Shown here: in pieces, positions 16,305-26,515 of the stretch | How positions within the stretch are numbered: the first letter of the stretch is position 1 | Layout: each line of letters opens with the position of its first letter | Assembly (NCBI GenBank): GCA_034439655.1 | Contig: JAWXAU010000070.1 | Coordinates: forward strand, 1-38,736 | Reading direction: 5' to 3' | DNA from: Bacteroidota bacterium | GTDB taxonomy: Bacteria; Bacteroidota; Bacteroidia; UKL13-3 | Length of the DNA stretch: 38,736 nt | Translations under genes and position numbers: made by a program | Notes under the pieces: generated by a model | The model's database searches: none | What the model saw: the letters and a program-made list of their open reading frames with translations, nothing else | What the model was told of the DNA's origin: nothing

Positions 16305-16659
16305 GAAAAGCCAAATTCTAACGGACACTTTATTTTAGCTGCAATTTTTAAAGAAGATGTTAAGTTTCTTCAAAGACAAATTGACATATACGTGAACGAT
16401 GAGAATACCATTCCAAATATAATTATTGCTTGTGGTTCAGTTGTCTCTAATCATTTTGATTATTATATAGACTTGAAGAAAAAAAAAAGGTTGGAAAGTT
16501 ACTACTAAAGGTATTTGGTATTTTAGATTTGGACCTAATAATTATTTTATTTCATACTCTCATCCAGAGGCAAGAGTTCAAGACAGCATACTATATTATG
16601 GGTTAATTGATGCCATTAAGGAATTAATGATAAATAAACCAGTAAGCATTAATTTGTGA
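16305..16659 (+). pseudogene. Broken gene remnant, possibly uracil-DNA-glycosylase-like
   Basis: No intact ORF exists here, but two frames join into one protein-like sequence. The first frame (from 16305) reads HFILAAIFKEDVKFLQRQ and then IPNIIIACGSVVSNHFDYY. After a run of ten A (16479-16488) the sense continues in another frame: KGWKVTTKGIWYFRFG, then YFISYSHPEARVQ and YYGLIDAIKEL, ending with TGA at 16657-16659. A run of nine A would restore the frame. There is no start codon at the 5' end, so it is also truncated. The ISYSHPEARV word and preceding IIACG resemble the C-terminal half of UDG-like proteins, which is a weak inference. Confidence 0.6.
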
Positions 16660-16712
16660 TGCAACAGCTCATTAACCCCGCCGCACCGGGAACCATTAAC
16701 CATTAACCATTA
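16660..16712. repeat. ATTAACC / GC-rich intergenic repeat
   Basis: The stretch contains CATTAACCCCGCCGCACCGG followed by three ATTAACC-type words. It closely matches the region at 11145-11180 upstream of upp. The tandem ATTAACC words supply the stop codon of the minus-strand CPBP gene that ends at 16696. Confidence 0.6.
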
Positions 16713-17640
16713 AAATCGCTCCCACTTCCATCAACCAAGCTATCCCCAGATGCACCATAATACCTCCATATATTGATTTTGTTTCCAAAGCAAGAACGCC
16801 TAATATTAATCCGCCGAAAAAGGAACTTGCTGTTTCGGCCATCGGTTTCCAAAAGTGAATTCCGACATAAAAACAAGCAATGGGTATAATACATTTATAA
16901 CCACAAATTCTTCCTAAAAGTAACATCATAAATCCACGAAAAAAAGATTCGATAGAAATAAAATCTATACCATAACATAATTCAAATAATGCAATTGGCT
17001 TCCAATTTTCGGCAGTTAAACTATGATAATGAAATATAGCATATACTTTTGGATATTGTGCCAAAAAATCTGTTTGGAACGATGCCCATACAATCAATGG
17101 AACCATCAGTAATAACAGCACCCAATAAGGTTTGGCTTCAAAGTTTTTGGTAGAGAATCCATAGAACGGCATTTGCTTTCGGTGCCAAAAAATCCATAGC
17201 ATAAAGACAGGAACAATAGTGAGCAAACACATCACCAAATTATCAGCACAATTATATGCTAATGATTTAAGTTCCTGATTGTCTTTTAGCCATTTTGAAA
17301 TTAAAACATTGTGATAGGTAAATGAAGAACGCAGCGAAAAAATTGCACAGCCAATGAGTATAATAGTCCATAGTTTTTTACTGTGTAGTTTGGGGTCTCG
17401 ATCGAATAAATATAAAATAATAAATGGATATAATATACTGGCAAAATAGAATACAAAGTATTTAAAATACGACTCTGTAAAACTATCTGAATCGTTGACC
17501 CATGCCTTGGGGAAACGGTATTCATAATTCAAATATATAAACAATGCATTTAGGCCAATTATAATAACCAAATAAGTCCTGTTTACTTCCTTGGTAAAAT
17601 AATTTTTGAGATACCCTATTATTTTTTTCACAGTGGGCAA
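16696..17640 (-). CDS. CPBP family intramembrane protease-like protein
   Basis: A 314-residue polytopic membrane protein with about eight hydrophobic segments (for example near 22-38, 58-80, 90-104, 132-152, 171-190, 236-262 and 270-288). The C-terminal half carries the CPBP (Abi, Rce1-like) motifs in degenerate form. FISIESFFRGF gives E231 and R235, with S where the family usually has a second Glu. FYVGIHFWKP gives H262, and GGIMVHLGIAWL gives H297. These may form a metalloprotease site. Substrates are unknown. The C-terminal codons and stop are supplied by the ATTAACC repeat, so the end may have been altered by repeat insertion. It is divergent from lptB. Confidence 0.82.
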   Translation of the reverse strand: MPTVKKIIGYLKNYFTKEVNRTYLVIIIGLNALFIYLNYEYRFPKAWVNDSDSFTESYFKYFVFYFASILYPFIILYLFDRDPKLHSKKLWTIILIGCAIFSLRSSFTYHNVLISKWLKDNQELKSLAYNCADNLVMCLLTIVPVFMLWIFWHRKQMPFYGFSTKNFEAKPYWVLLLLMVPLIVWASFQTDFLAQYPKVYAIFHYHSLTAENWKPIALFELCYGIDFISIESFFRGFMMLLLGRICGYKCIIPIACFYVGIHFWKPMAETASSFFGGLILGVLALETKSIYGGIMVHLGIAWLMEVGAILMVNG

Positions 17641-17707
17641 AGTTATTGGATTAAATTTAATATTGGAATTCTCGGGTTTTTATGTGCAACTTTGCGAGAT
17701 AATTAAA

Positions 17708-17814
17708 CGTCATTCTGAGTGGGCCGATAGCTATGGGCCTTCCCATGAAGAATCTGCCAGTAGCGTCTCCGATTCCGACAGATTCTTCGCATTGAAGCAA
17801 TGCTCAGAATGACG
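17708..17814. repeat. Nested inverted repeat GTCATTCTGAG upstream of lptB
   Basis: The outer arms CGTCATTCTGAG (17708-17719) and CTCAGAATGACG (17803-17814) are perfectly complementary. Inner arms GAAGAATCTG (17747-17756) and CAGATTCTTC (17779-17788) are also perfect. A CCGATAGCTAT word lies inside. The right arm recurs at 11060-11071. It is a long foldable intergenic repeat ending 10 bases before the lptB ATG, so it may influence lptB expression. Confidence 0.75.
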
Positions 17815-17824
17815 TAAATGAAAT

Positions 17825-18550
17825 ATGATTCTCCGCTCAGAACACCTCATGAAACGCTACAAGAAACGCCTTGTAGTTAATAATGCCAGCATACAAGTGG
17901 CACAAGGAGAGATAGTGGGATTGCTTGGCCCAAATGGTGCAGGCAAAACCACCAGTTTTTATATGATAGTGGGGTTGATACAACCTGACAGCGGAAAAAT
18001 ATTTCTTGACGACAAAGACATTACCCGACTGCCTATGTACAAAAGGGCAAAACGAGGCATCGGTTATCTGCCACAAGAAGCATCCGTATTTCGTAAACTG
18101 AGTGTAGAAGACAATATAAAAGCGGTTATGGAAATGAGTAATCTTCCCAAAGCCGAGCAGAAAGATAGACTAGAACAACTTATAGATGAATTCAACCTGC
18201 ACAAGGTTCGTAAAAGTATGGGCAATGTGCTGTCGGGCGGTGAGAGAAGGAGGACTGAAATAGCAAGAGCTTTAGCCGTTAACCCACATTTTATTTTGCT
18301 CGATGAACCTTTTGCCGGGGTGGACCCAATAGCAGTGGAGGATATACAAATGATTATAAAAAAGCTGGCAGAGAAAAATATTGGGGTGCTCATTACCGAC
18401 CACAATGTGCACGAAACGCTCAATATTACTGACCGAGCTTACCTCCTATTTGAAGGGGCCATTATGAAAGCGGGCACCGCCGAAGAACTTGCAGCCGACG
18501 AAATGGTGCGTAAAGTGTATCTGGGACAGAACTTTGAGCTAAGAAGATAA
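17825..18550 (+). CDS. lptB: LPS export ABC transporter ATP-binding protein
   Basis: LptB is the cytoplasmic ATPase that drives lipopolysaccharide transport from the inner to the outer membrane with LptF and LptG. The protein has 241 residues, the usual length. The Walker A motif is GPNGAGKTT (35-43), the Q-loop stretch is [19 protein letters not shown], the signature is [15 protein letters not shown] (136-150), Walker B is [13 protein letters not shown] (156-168), and the switch histidine is H193 in TDHNVHE. The SGGERRR signature and the [16 protein letters not shown] stretch are characteristic of LptB among ABC ATPases. Other lpt genes are not adjacent. Confidence 0.95.
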   Translation: MILRSEHLMKRYKKRLVVNNASIQVAQGEIVGLLGPNGAGKTTSFYMIVGLIQPDSGKIFLDDKDITRLPMYKRAKRGIGYLPQEASVFRKLSVEDNIKAVMEMSNLPKAEQKDRLEQLIDEFNLHKVRKSMGNVLSGGERRRTEIARALAVNPHFILLDEPFAGVDPIAVEDIQMIIKKLAEKNIGVLITDHNVHETLNITDRAYLLFEGAIMKAGTAEELAADEMVRKVYLGQNFELRR

Positions 18551-18635
18551 GCTGCCATATTTTTTTTTCTGGTGTACATTGTATTGTGAAATAAATACCC
18601 GAATATTGGGTACTTATTAGCACATAATTTATACA

Positions 18636-21600
18636 ATGAAAAATATCTACCACTCAATTATTAAATCCTGTTATTTGGTTCTTTTGTTAGTAACCCTTAG
18701 TTCAATCTCTAGCAAAGGGCAATCCTACTGTAAACCCTCTATCTCTAATCAAGGACTTCCTTACAATTTGTACATAGAAAATGTAGCACTTGATTCTATT
18801 GACAATACAACCACAGCCCCATCATCATCTCCCTATTATACCTTATATAATACCATGTCCACCACCATAAAGACTGGTTTTGGCTATTGGGTTAAAATTA
18901 CGCCAGGTAATTCAGGTTATTCAAAAAATATGGCTGTCTGGATAGATTTTAACGGCAATGACACATTTGAAAGCAAAGAAAAATTGGGTGAGAAAGCCAA
19001 TATGCCAAATGGACAAGATAGTATATATTTTAGTGTGCCTAACAATGCCGATACGGGTGCAACTAGGATGCGTGTGATTTTTGCTTATAACCAGCAAAAT
19101 CTCACTCCGTGCGGAAGTTATAGTTATGGCGAGGCTGAAGATTATGTCATAAATATACAATATGTAGCTTGTACTACCCCACCTACTCCAGGTATTGTTA
19201 TCACTAATAATACTGCACCTTGCACGGGTATTCCATTTATATTGTCATTACAAGGAAATAGTAATGGGGCGGGGCAGAGTTACCAATGGCAGAAATCTTC
19301 TGACAGTGTTAACTGGAGCGATGTATCAGGGGCTACATACGATACTACCAATCAATACCAAAGTGCGAGTACTTACTACCGTTGTATGGTAACATGCAGT
19401 AGTAATTCCGATTCCACCGCAGCATTTGAAGTTGTACAAAATCCATTTTACAATTGTTATTGTAGTTCCAGACCTAGCAGTGGTAAAACAACCAATATAG
19501 CAAATGTTACGTTTGGCAACTTCAGCAATGGGGTAGACACATTACCTGCCACCAATAATACGAATGTCTCAGCCACTTATTCTGATTATACAGGTATTGG
19601 TAAAATAGGACTTATACGAGGAAGCACCTACCCATTTTCTGTTACACAAATTGATGCCAGCAGTTGGGCGGTTTGTTATATAAAAGTCTGGATTGATTAT
19701 AACCAAAATGGGGTTTACGAAACATCGGAAGTTATATATGGTGGGAATACAAAAAGTGGTTCAAAAGGAAATACGATACATGCAAATATTACGATACCAT
19801 CTGGAGCAACTTATGGTATCACCCACATGCGTGTGCATTTAGAATATAGCGGTGCTTCTTCTGGCAGTCCCTGCGGAACTTATTCTGCTGGCGAAACTGA
19901 AGATTATACTGTGGTGATATTCGACAAGGCAAAAAAAGACGTTGCTATTAAATCCATAGTAAGCCCTGCTGTTAAATCATGTTTTTCAGGTACTGAACCT
20001 GGCAAGGTTGCAGTATTTAACCAAGGAACTGATACTTTAGATTTTTCTTATACCAATTTGAATGTTCACCTTGAAATGAGCAATTTGAATACTGGAACTT
20101 TAGATACGGTAATTACTTCTGGGAAGTTAGCTCCTAGTGCATCCATGACAGTTACGTTCAACCAAACACTTGATATGAGCCAAACTGGTGGCGATTACGA
20201 ATTTGTAGTATCTGTTTCAATGGCAGGCGACAGCATTCCTTATAATGATACAGTTAGACTAACCGTTACGCCAACCGTAGCAATCCCTTTGGGTTATTTG
20301 CAAGATTTCAATTTATCATATACCATACCTGCTTCCTATACCAACAATGGGTTTAGTTATAGTAACAATACAGGACTAAACGGATCCGATGCCTTGGAAG
20401 TAAGTATGTCGAGCTCAGCGAAAGCTACTGCTACATCAGAACTCATAGGAACCACAACGAGTTTGAGTGCCTTAAAGCTATTTTACAAAACCGCTGGAGC
20501 TATGCCAAATAAAGATACGATATTTATACAAGTTTCTACAGATTGTGGCTTAACCTTCAAAAGTGTTTATAGCATAATTACTAAGAATAGCCATGCCAAC
20601 AAGTGGGATAGCATACAATACGACTTAGGAGCTTCTGCAGGCAACAATGTAATTGTAAAACTATTAAGATCTGCTAATGCGGCTTCATCATATACTATAT
20701 ATTTTGATAATTTAGCAATTGCCGACAGGCCTGACCTTAACTTTGGCAATGATACCGCCGTTTGTAATTCTATAACACTATTTGCCAACCCAAATTATAA
20801 TAGTTGGGAATTTGCGTGGAGCAAAGCAAAATGGATACAAGACACACTGAAAGTTACCTCAACAAGTGTGGTATGGTGCAGGGCAATGGATGCAATATAC
20901 GGCGTGTGGACTATAGATACAATCAAGATTACAGTATACCCCACACCAATAGCCAACCTTGGTGCCGACCAAAAAATATGTTCAGGTGTTAATACTATTT
21001 TAAATCCGGGAACTTTCCCAGCATCATACACCTATTTATGGAATACAGGAGATACCAGTTCTACGCTTACCGTATCTACCAGCGGAACTTATATAGTATC
21101 AGTAACAGCCCCTGCAGGTTGTTATGATGCGGATACCGTAAAAATAACAGCAAGCAACCAACCCAAAGGTGTATATATTATAAAAGGCTCTCCCTATAAT
21201 GGACAGTATAATTCGGGCACAGCTACTGCACCTGACAATGTGTGCGTAGGCAATACGGTTACTTATGAAATAACGCCACCATCTGGTCATACAAATGCGA
21301 AATTTGGAATTACTTGGAATATTCCACTGGCCGTTGTTGCTACTATAAATGGCAACACTCCAGCAGGCAATGTAACTGTTACACCGCCAAGTGCCATCGG
21401 CAATGGAAGTTTGAGTTACGCAGCCAATGCTGCTGATGCGGATTCATTATATATAATAACGACTACGGTTATTGATAGTATTACAGCATGCGATACTTCG
21501 GTGATGCGTTATATATCGGTGAACTCTTTGCCAAGTGTTAATCTTGGTTCCGACGAAACTGTTTGCCCCAATACTCAAGTATATTTATCGAGCAGCGGTT

Positions 21601-22466
21601 CATTTGCACAATATAAATGGAGTGATGGCAGTACCAGTAATATGCTGGGGATATCAGCCCCGGGCGATTATTGGTTGAAAGTTACTGATAACAAAGGCTG
21701 CACTAATAATGACACAATTACTATTAACAATCATACAGTAACAAATCCAAATCTTGGCCCTGATAAAAATATTTGTCCTAACGATAAAGTTTTATTGGAC
21801 GGCGGAAATGCGAATGCATACCTGTGGAGTACCAATGCTTCCACAGCAAAAATTACTATATCGACCGCCGGAACATATTGGCTCAAAACTACTGATGCCA
21901 ATGGTTGTTTTGCCGCCGACTCAATTGATGTAAACTTGCTTCCCACACCCGATGCCAGCTTTACTTATAATATAACAAACGGAAAATCGGCAGTGCAGTT
22001 TACTGCAACTAATACGACACATAATAAATATACTTGGACTTTGGGTGATGGCGGGAATAGTGCACAAATATCGCCTGCACATACCTATACACTAACTGGT
22101 GCGTATATTGTAAAATTAGTTGTTACCGGAACCAATGGTTGCAGCGACTCCAGTACACAAACGATTAATGTAAATACGGCTATCAATATGCCGAATGCCT
22201 TGGTGAATGAACTAACCGTGTTTCCAAATCCATATAATCACGAAGCAAGCCTTAATTTTAATTTGATTAAAAATGCGGTAGTGAATATAGAACTGTATGA
22301 TATATATGGTCGCAAAATAAATACACTCGCCAATGGGCAATTGGCCGAAGGAAAACACCAAATGCAAATTGCTACCAACAATTCCGCTCAAGCAGTATAT
22401 ATGTTGCGTATAACAATTAATGGTCAATCAACCGTGATTCGTTTGATAGACTTAGGAAACAATTAA
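18636..22466 (+). CDS. Large T9SS-secreted multidomain surface protein A
   Basis: A 1276-residue secreted protein with an N-terminal signal peptide ending near residue 29 (SSKGQ). The domains, with rough positions, are: GEVED domain 1 (about 30-176, with GEAED at 165-169 and an acidic loop DFNGNDTFE near 104); an Ig-like domain (about 185-268); GEVED domain 2 (275-430, with GETED at 419-423); a CARDB-like segment (VAIKSIVSPAVKSC); a carbohydrate-binding-like region; several Ig-like repeats with the motif GTYxxxVT...GC; a PKD domain (YTWTLGDGGNSAQ) near 1105-1185; and a type A T9SS sorting domain (VFPNPYNHEASLNF, ELYDIYGRKINTL) over the last 80 or so residues. It is tandem with a paralogue of the same architecture. 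The role is probably surface attachment or gliding-related; no enzyme motif was seen. Confidence 0.9.
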   Translation: MKNIYHSIIKSCYLVLLLVTLSSISSKGQSYCKPSISNQGLPYNLYIENVALDSIDNTTTAPSSSPYYTLYNTMSTTIKTGFGYWVKITPGNSGYSKNMAVWIDFNGNDTFESKEKLGEKANMPNGQDSIYFSVPNNADTGATRMRVIFAYNQQNLTPCGSYSYGEAEDYVINIQYVACTTPPTPGIVITNNTAPCTGIPFILSLQGNSNGAGQSYQWQKSSDSVNWSDVSGATYDTTNQYQSASTYYRCMVTCSSNSDSTAAFEVVQNPFYNCYCSSRPSSGKTTNIANVTFGNFSNGVDTLPATNNTNVSATYSDYTGIGKIGLIRGSTYPFSVTQIDASSWAVCYIKVWIDYNQNGVYETSEVIYGGNTKSGSKGNTIHANITIPSGATYGITHMRVHLEYSGASSGSPCGTYSAGETEDYTVVIFDKAKKDVAIKSIVSPAVKSCFSGTEPGKVAVFNQGTDTLDFSYTNLNVHLEMSNLNTGTLDTVITSGKLAPSASMTVTFNQTLDMSQTGGDYEFVVSVSMAGDSIPYNDTVRLTVTPTVAIPLGYLQDFNLSYTIPASYTNNGFSYSNNTGLNGSDALEVSMSSSAKATATSELIGTTTSLSALKLFYKTAGAMPNKDTIFIQVSTDCGLTFKSVYSIITKNSHANKWDSIQYDLGASAGNNVIVKLLRSANAASSYTIYFDNLAIADRPDLNFGNDTAVCNSITLFANPNYNSWEFAWSKAKWIQDTLKVTSTSVVWCRAMDAIYGVWTIDTIKITVYPTPIANLGADQKICSGVNTILNPGTFPASYTYLWNTGDTSSTLTVSTSGTYIVSVTAPAGCYDADTVKITASNQPKGVYIIKGSPYNGQYNSGTATAPDNVCVGNTVTYEITPPSGHTNAKFGITWNIPLAVVATINGNTPAGNVTVTPPSAIGNGSLSYAANAADADSLYIITTTVIDSITACDTSVMRYISVNSLPSVNLGSDETVCPNTQVYLSSSGSFAQYKWSDGSTSNMLGISAPGDYWLKVTDNKGCTNNDTITINNHTVTNPNLGPDKNICPNDKVLLDGGNANAYLWSTNASTAKITISTAGTYWLKTTDANGCFAADSIDVNLLPTPDASFTYNITNGKSAVQFTATNTTHNKYTWTLGDGGNSAQISPAHTYTLTGAYIVKLVVTGTNGCSDSSTQTINVNTAINMPNALVNELTVFPNPYNHEASLNFNLIKNAVVNIELYDIYGRKINTLANGQLAEGKHQMQIATNNSAQAVYMLRITINGQSTVIRLIDLGNN

Positions 22467-22476
22467 TATGTATTTT

Positions 22477-22514
22477 AACTTTCCAATCTCAAATGCATTC
22501 GGGATTGGAAAGTT
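22477..22514 (+). terminator. Terminator-like hairpin after protein A
   Basis: AACTTTCCAATC (22477-22488) pairs perfectly with GATTGGAAAGTT (22503-22514) across a 14-base loop, 11 bases after the stop codon. Only a short T-rich tail follows. It separates the two large paralogous genes, so they may be transcribed independently. Confidence 0.6.
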
Positions 22515-22552
22515 ATTTAAAAATTAGACTACGAATTTAAATAATCACAGGT

Positions 22553-25500
22553 ATGAAAAACACCAAATTAATTTCAAAATTTTTGGCAGTTGCCATAGTT
22601 TTATTATATACTACTTCGGTATGTAGTTCGCAAGTCTGCAAACCAAGTTTTGTGGGCTCTGGCCTAAGTTGGGGCTTGTACACCTCCAATGTAACGCTTG
22701 ATTCTATTAACAACACAAGCACTATACCCGCCAATTCTCCTTTTTATACTTATTATAATACACAATCAACCACAGTTAAAACTGGTTATGGATATTGGGT
22801 AAAAGTTACTGCGGGTCCTTCAACACTGGGATATAATAATATTGCAGCATGGTTAGATTTTAATGGCAATGATACTTTTGAAACGAAAGAAAAAATTGGT
22901 GAACTCGACGATATGGCTGCATCTGCACAAGACAGTATATACTTTACCGTACCCAACAATGCAGATACTGGTCAAGTGAAAATGCGTGTGATATTTTCCT
23001 ATTACTATAAAAACATTACTGCTTGTGGCACTTTGTATTATGGCGACTGCGAAGATTATAATATCAATATAAAATATGTGCCTTGTACTTCGCCACCCAC
23101 TGCAGGTTCGGTTATTACAAATAAAAATCCCGTTTGCACGAGCGATATTTTCACACTGTCGCTACAAGGCTCTACAACTGGTGCCGGCCAAACATACCAG
23201 TGGCAAAAATCGGCTGACTATAATAATTGGAGCAATATAGGAAGTGCTCAAAATCAAAACTTCATATCTTCTCAAGGTGATTCTACCTATTACCGATGCA
23301 TGTTAACCTGTGGTGGGTATACAGATTCGACGCAGGTATTACTTATGGTACAAAAACCTGCTACCAATTGTTATTGCAATCCAACGTCATATTATCCTAC
23401 TTTCGTCAATATTGGCAATGTGAGCTTTGGTAAATTTTCTAATGGTGCAGATACCTTGCCCGATGAATATAATCCCAATGTAAATTCCGGTTATCATGAT
23501 TATGCCAATATAGGATATATTCCTTTAATAAGAGGCGATACATTTCCATTTGCGGTAACGCAAATTAGCAGCACCCTATTTTATTCATGTGATATAACTG
23601 CCTGGATTGATTATAATCAAAATGGAGAATTCGAAGCCTCTGAATCTATATACAGTGGAAGTACGACTAGCGGTTTATATGGAAATACAGTCCGCAAAAA
23701 TATAACCATACCTGCTTCTGTAAAAACTGGAATTACAGGTATGCGAGTAAAAATTGAATACTTCTCTTCATCAACCGGCGTATGCGATACAGCTTATTAT
23801 GGCGAAGCCGAAGACTATAATGTATATATATATGACCAGAAAAAAATAGATGCATATATATATAATATTGAAAGCCCCTTAGTAAAATCGTGCTACTCAA
23901 ATGCTGAGCCTGTAAAAGTAGCAATCTATAATTCGGGAACTGATACCCTCAAATTCGCTAACAACAATATGCAGGTCCATTTAGATATGAGCAACCTCAA
24001 CAATGCCAGTCTGGATACGGTAATCAAAACAGGTTATTTGGCTCCTGCCTCGTCCATGCATGTTGGTTTCAGTAGCACCCTGGATATGAGTAAATATTCA
24101 GGCAGCTATGATATAAAGGCAACTATAAAAGTGGCTAACGACAGCATACCGTATAATGATATCATAAATAGAACCTATAGCCCCGATATGCCTATAAAAA
24201 CTGGATATCTTGCAGTATTTGAAAACTATAATGGGATCCCAAAATCATATATCAATAATGGTTTTGTTTGGAGCTACGCCAATGGTTTAAACGCTTCAAA
24301 TTCACTTAGGGCAAGTATGCTCAGTAGCAAAAAAGGATCTGCCACATCAGAGCTTATTGGACCCCTTACCAATATTTCTGCTTTGAAAATATATTATAGA
24401 CCAACAGCTAACATGCCCAAAACTGATACGGTATTTATTAAAATCTCTACCGACTGCGGAGCAAGTTTCCAAACTATATATAAAATACTAACGGCTAATT
24501 CCAGTTCTTTTAGTTATAGTAGTTTTCAATTTGACCTTGGTAAATATGCGGGTAATAATCTCATCGTTAAAATAATCACATCCCCTCATTCAGCTTCTAA
24601 CTATAGTATGGATTTTGATAATTTTGCCGTTGCAGATAAGCCACAAATAAATTTAGGTAACGATACTGTTGTTTGCGATAAAATCACTTTATATGGAAAT
24701 CCCTTACATAAAAAATGGGATATGGTATGGAACAAATACAAAGCAACAGAAGACACTTTAGTGGCTAAATCTTCTGGAAATTATTGGTGTACCGCAACCG
24801 ATTCTATATATGGAATTTCTAATTCTGATACCGTGCATGTGGATGTATATCCCACTCCCAATGTTAAGTTCGGCCCTGACCAAATTCTTTGTATTGGAAA
24901 TACTGTTACCCTCAATCCAGGTAAGTTTAATGGATATAAATTAAATTGGAGCACGGGCGATACTACCGCTACTATTGATGTATCAACTGGTGGCACCTAC
25001 AGGGTTACCGTTACTGCACCTGCAGGTTGTTATGGAATGGATACTATTATAATAACAAGTGTAAATAAACCCAGTGGTGTGAGTATATCAAAAGGTTCAC
25101 CTTATGATGGAAAGTATAATAGTGGAACTGTAGCGAATCCTGATGATGCGTGTGCAAACAATACCTTAACTTATGAAATAACGCCACCTTCAGGATATAC
25201 AAATTCTCAATACGGCAGCAACTGGTTTATTACACCCAGTATTATATCAATAAATGGAGCAGCAGCTATTGGAAAATATAGTTTGACAACTCCTACCTCA
25301 ACAACGAATGGCAGCATCAGTTTCATGCCAGACTTAGCCGACGCCGATTCAACATTTATGATATCTTTTACGGTAAAAGATGCAAATACAACCTGCGATG
25401 TTTCTGTAATGCGTTTTTTGAAAGTAAACCCCGCACCCACAGTTAATCTTGGTTCCGACCAAGAGGTTTGCCCAGGTACAGCAGTATATATGAATACAGG

Positions 25501-26365
25501 TGGAAATTTTTCACAGTATTTATGGAGTAATGCTAGCACTGCTGCTATGATATCCGTTAGCACTCCCGGCAGCTATTGGTTAAAAGTTACCGACAGCAAA
25601 GGTTGCTCAAATTCCGATACCGCCGATTTGCTCAATTTTCCTTTGCCTACCGTTAGTTTGGGCAATGACAGAGGTACTTGCTTTGGAAACGCATATATAT
25701 TGGATGCGGGAAATCAATCGGGATATTTATGGAGTACCGGTGCTAATTCCCAAACTATTAAAGTAACAAAATCGGGAACTTATTGGGCTGAAGTATATAG
25801 TAATGATGGCTGCACTGCCCGTGATACGGTAGTTATAGAAATATTGCCAAAACTAAAAGCCACATTTAGTTATACCAAAAACACACCTACAGCTATAAAG
25901 TTCACACCCGATTCTACACAATATAATATATATAATTGGAATTTTGGCGACAGCAGTTCTTCCAATTTAATGTCTCCTGTTCATTCTTATAATAATGATG
26001 GAAGTTATATAGCAAAATTAAATGTAATTGCTAAATATGGATGTACCGATTCAGCCACAACAACTATAAATATCAATACGGCAATTAACCAAGTACAAAC
26101 GATTGCCAATGAAGTTTCGGTATTCCCAAACCCCTATAATCATGAAGCAAATCTGAATTTCACTTTAGCTAAAAACAGCCAAGTAAATATAGAACTTTAT
26201 GATATATATGGCCGAAAAGTAAGCACACTTGCAAATTCAGCAATGAGTGAAGGTAAGCACCAGATCATCATCTCCACCAGTGGCAGTGCACAGGCAGTAT
26301 ATATACTTCATATAATGGTAAATGGACAAAGTACTATTATACGTTTGGTGGATTTGGGTAACTAA
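22553..26365 (+). CDS. Large T9SS-secreted multidomain surface protein B (tandem paralogue)
   Basis: A 1270-residue secreted protein with the same domain order as its upstream neighbour: signal peptide (ending near SSQ), GEVED domain with GDCEDYN, Ig-like domain, second GEVED with GEAEDYN, CARDB-like segment, Ig-like repeats, PKD domain (YNWNFGDSSSSN), and a T9SS type A sorting domain (VFPNPYNHEANLNF, ELYDIYGRKVSTL). By eye the two proteins align over their full length, with the sorting domain and the ASVMR/SVMRF region close to identical and the first Ig-like domain more diverged. This indicates a recent tandem duplication. The function is probably surface adhesion or matrix; nothing catalytic was seen. 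Confidence 0.9.
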   Translation: MKNTKLISKFLAVAIVLLYTTSVCSSQVCKPSFVGSGLSWGLYTSNVTLDSINNTSTIPANSPFYTYYNTQSTTVKTGYGYWVKVTAGPSTLGYNNIAAWLDFNGNDTFETKEKIGELDDMAASAQDSIYFTVPNNADTGQVKMRVIFSYYYKNITACGTLYYGDCEDYNINIKYVPCTSPPTAGSVITNKNPVCTSDIFTLSLQGSTTGAGQTYQWQKSADYNNWSNIGSAQNQNFISSQGDSTYYRCMLTCGGYTDSTQVLLMVQKPATNCYCNPTSYYPTFVNIGNVSFGKFSNGADTLPDEYNPNVNSGYHDYANIGYIPLIRGDTFPFAVTQISSTLFYSCDITAWIDYNQNGEFEASESIYSGSTTSGLYGNTVRKNITIPASVKTGITGMRVKIEYFSSSTGVCDTAYYGEAEDYNVYIYDQKKIDAYIYNIESPLVKSCYSNAEPVKVAIYNSGTDTLKFANNNMQVHLDMSNLNNASLDTVIKTGYLAPASSMHVGFSSTLDMSKYSGSYDIKATIKVANDSIPYNDIINRTYSPDMPIKTGYLAVFENYNGIPKSYINNGFVWSYANGLNASNSLRASMLSSKKGSATSELIGPLTNISALKIYYRPTANMPKTDTVFIKISTDCGASFQTIYKILTANSSSFSYSSFQFDLGKYAGNNLIVKIITSPHSASNYSMDFDNFAVADKPQINLGNDTVVCDKITLYGNPLHKKWDMVWNKYKATEDTLVAKSSGNYWCTATDSIYGISNSDTVHVDVYPTPNVKFGPDQILCIGNTVTLNPGKFNGYKLNWSTGDTTATIDVSTGGTYRVTVTAPAGCYGMDTIIITSVNKPSGVSISKGSPYDGKYNSGTVANPDDACANNTLTYEITPPSGYTNSQYGSNWFITPSIISINGAAAIGKYSLTTPTSTTNGSISFMPDLADADSTFMISFTVKDANTTCDVSVMRFLKVNPAPTVNLGSDQEVCPGTAVYMNTGGNFSQYLWSNASTAAMISVSTPGSYWLKVTDSKGCSNSDTADLLNFPLPTVSLGNDRGTCFGNAYILDAGNQSGYLWSTGANSQTIKVTKSGTYWAEVYSNDGCTARDTVVIEILPKLKATFSYTKNTPTAIKFTPDSTQYNIYNWNFGDSSSSNLMSPVHSYNNDGSYIAKLNVIAKYGCTDSATTTININTAINQVQTIANEVSVFPNPYNHEANLNFTLAKNSQVNIELYDIYGRKVSTLANSAMSEGKHQIIISTSGSAQAVYILHIMVNGQSTIIRLVDLGN

Positions 26366-26378
26366 ATAAAAAAATACA

Positions 26379-26418
26379 AATTAAAGCCCGTTCCGAAATT
26401 TTGGAACGGACTTTAATT
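26379..26418 (+). terminator. Strong intrinsic terminator after protein B
   Basis: AATTAAAGCCCGTTCC (26379-26394) and GGAACGGACTTTAATT (26403-26418) form a 16-bp stem with one mismatch and an 8-base loop, followed by T-rich sequence. It begins 13 bases after the stop codon of the second large gene. The stem is symmetric, so it could act in both directions. Confidence 0.8.
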
Positions 26419-26515
26419 TTAAAATTTTACAAAAATAAATTTGTTTTAATGAATTATAATACTTTCATTTGTCCTTAAATAAATATGTTACTATGAAAAA
26501 ATTATTCTTTTATTA

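Noticed and set aside
20795-21031. Minus-strand open frames inside the two large T9SS genes
   Set aside because: They are short, lie within clear coding sequence and have no domain content.
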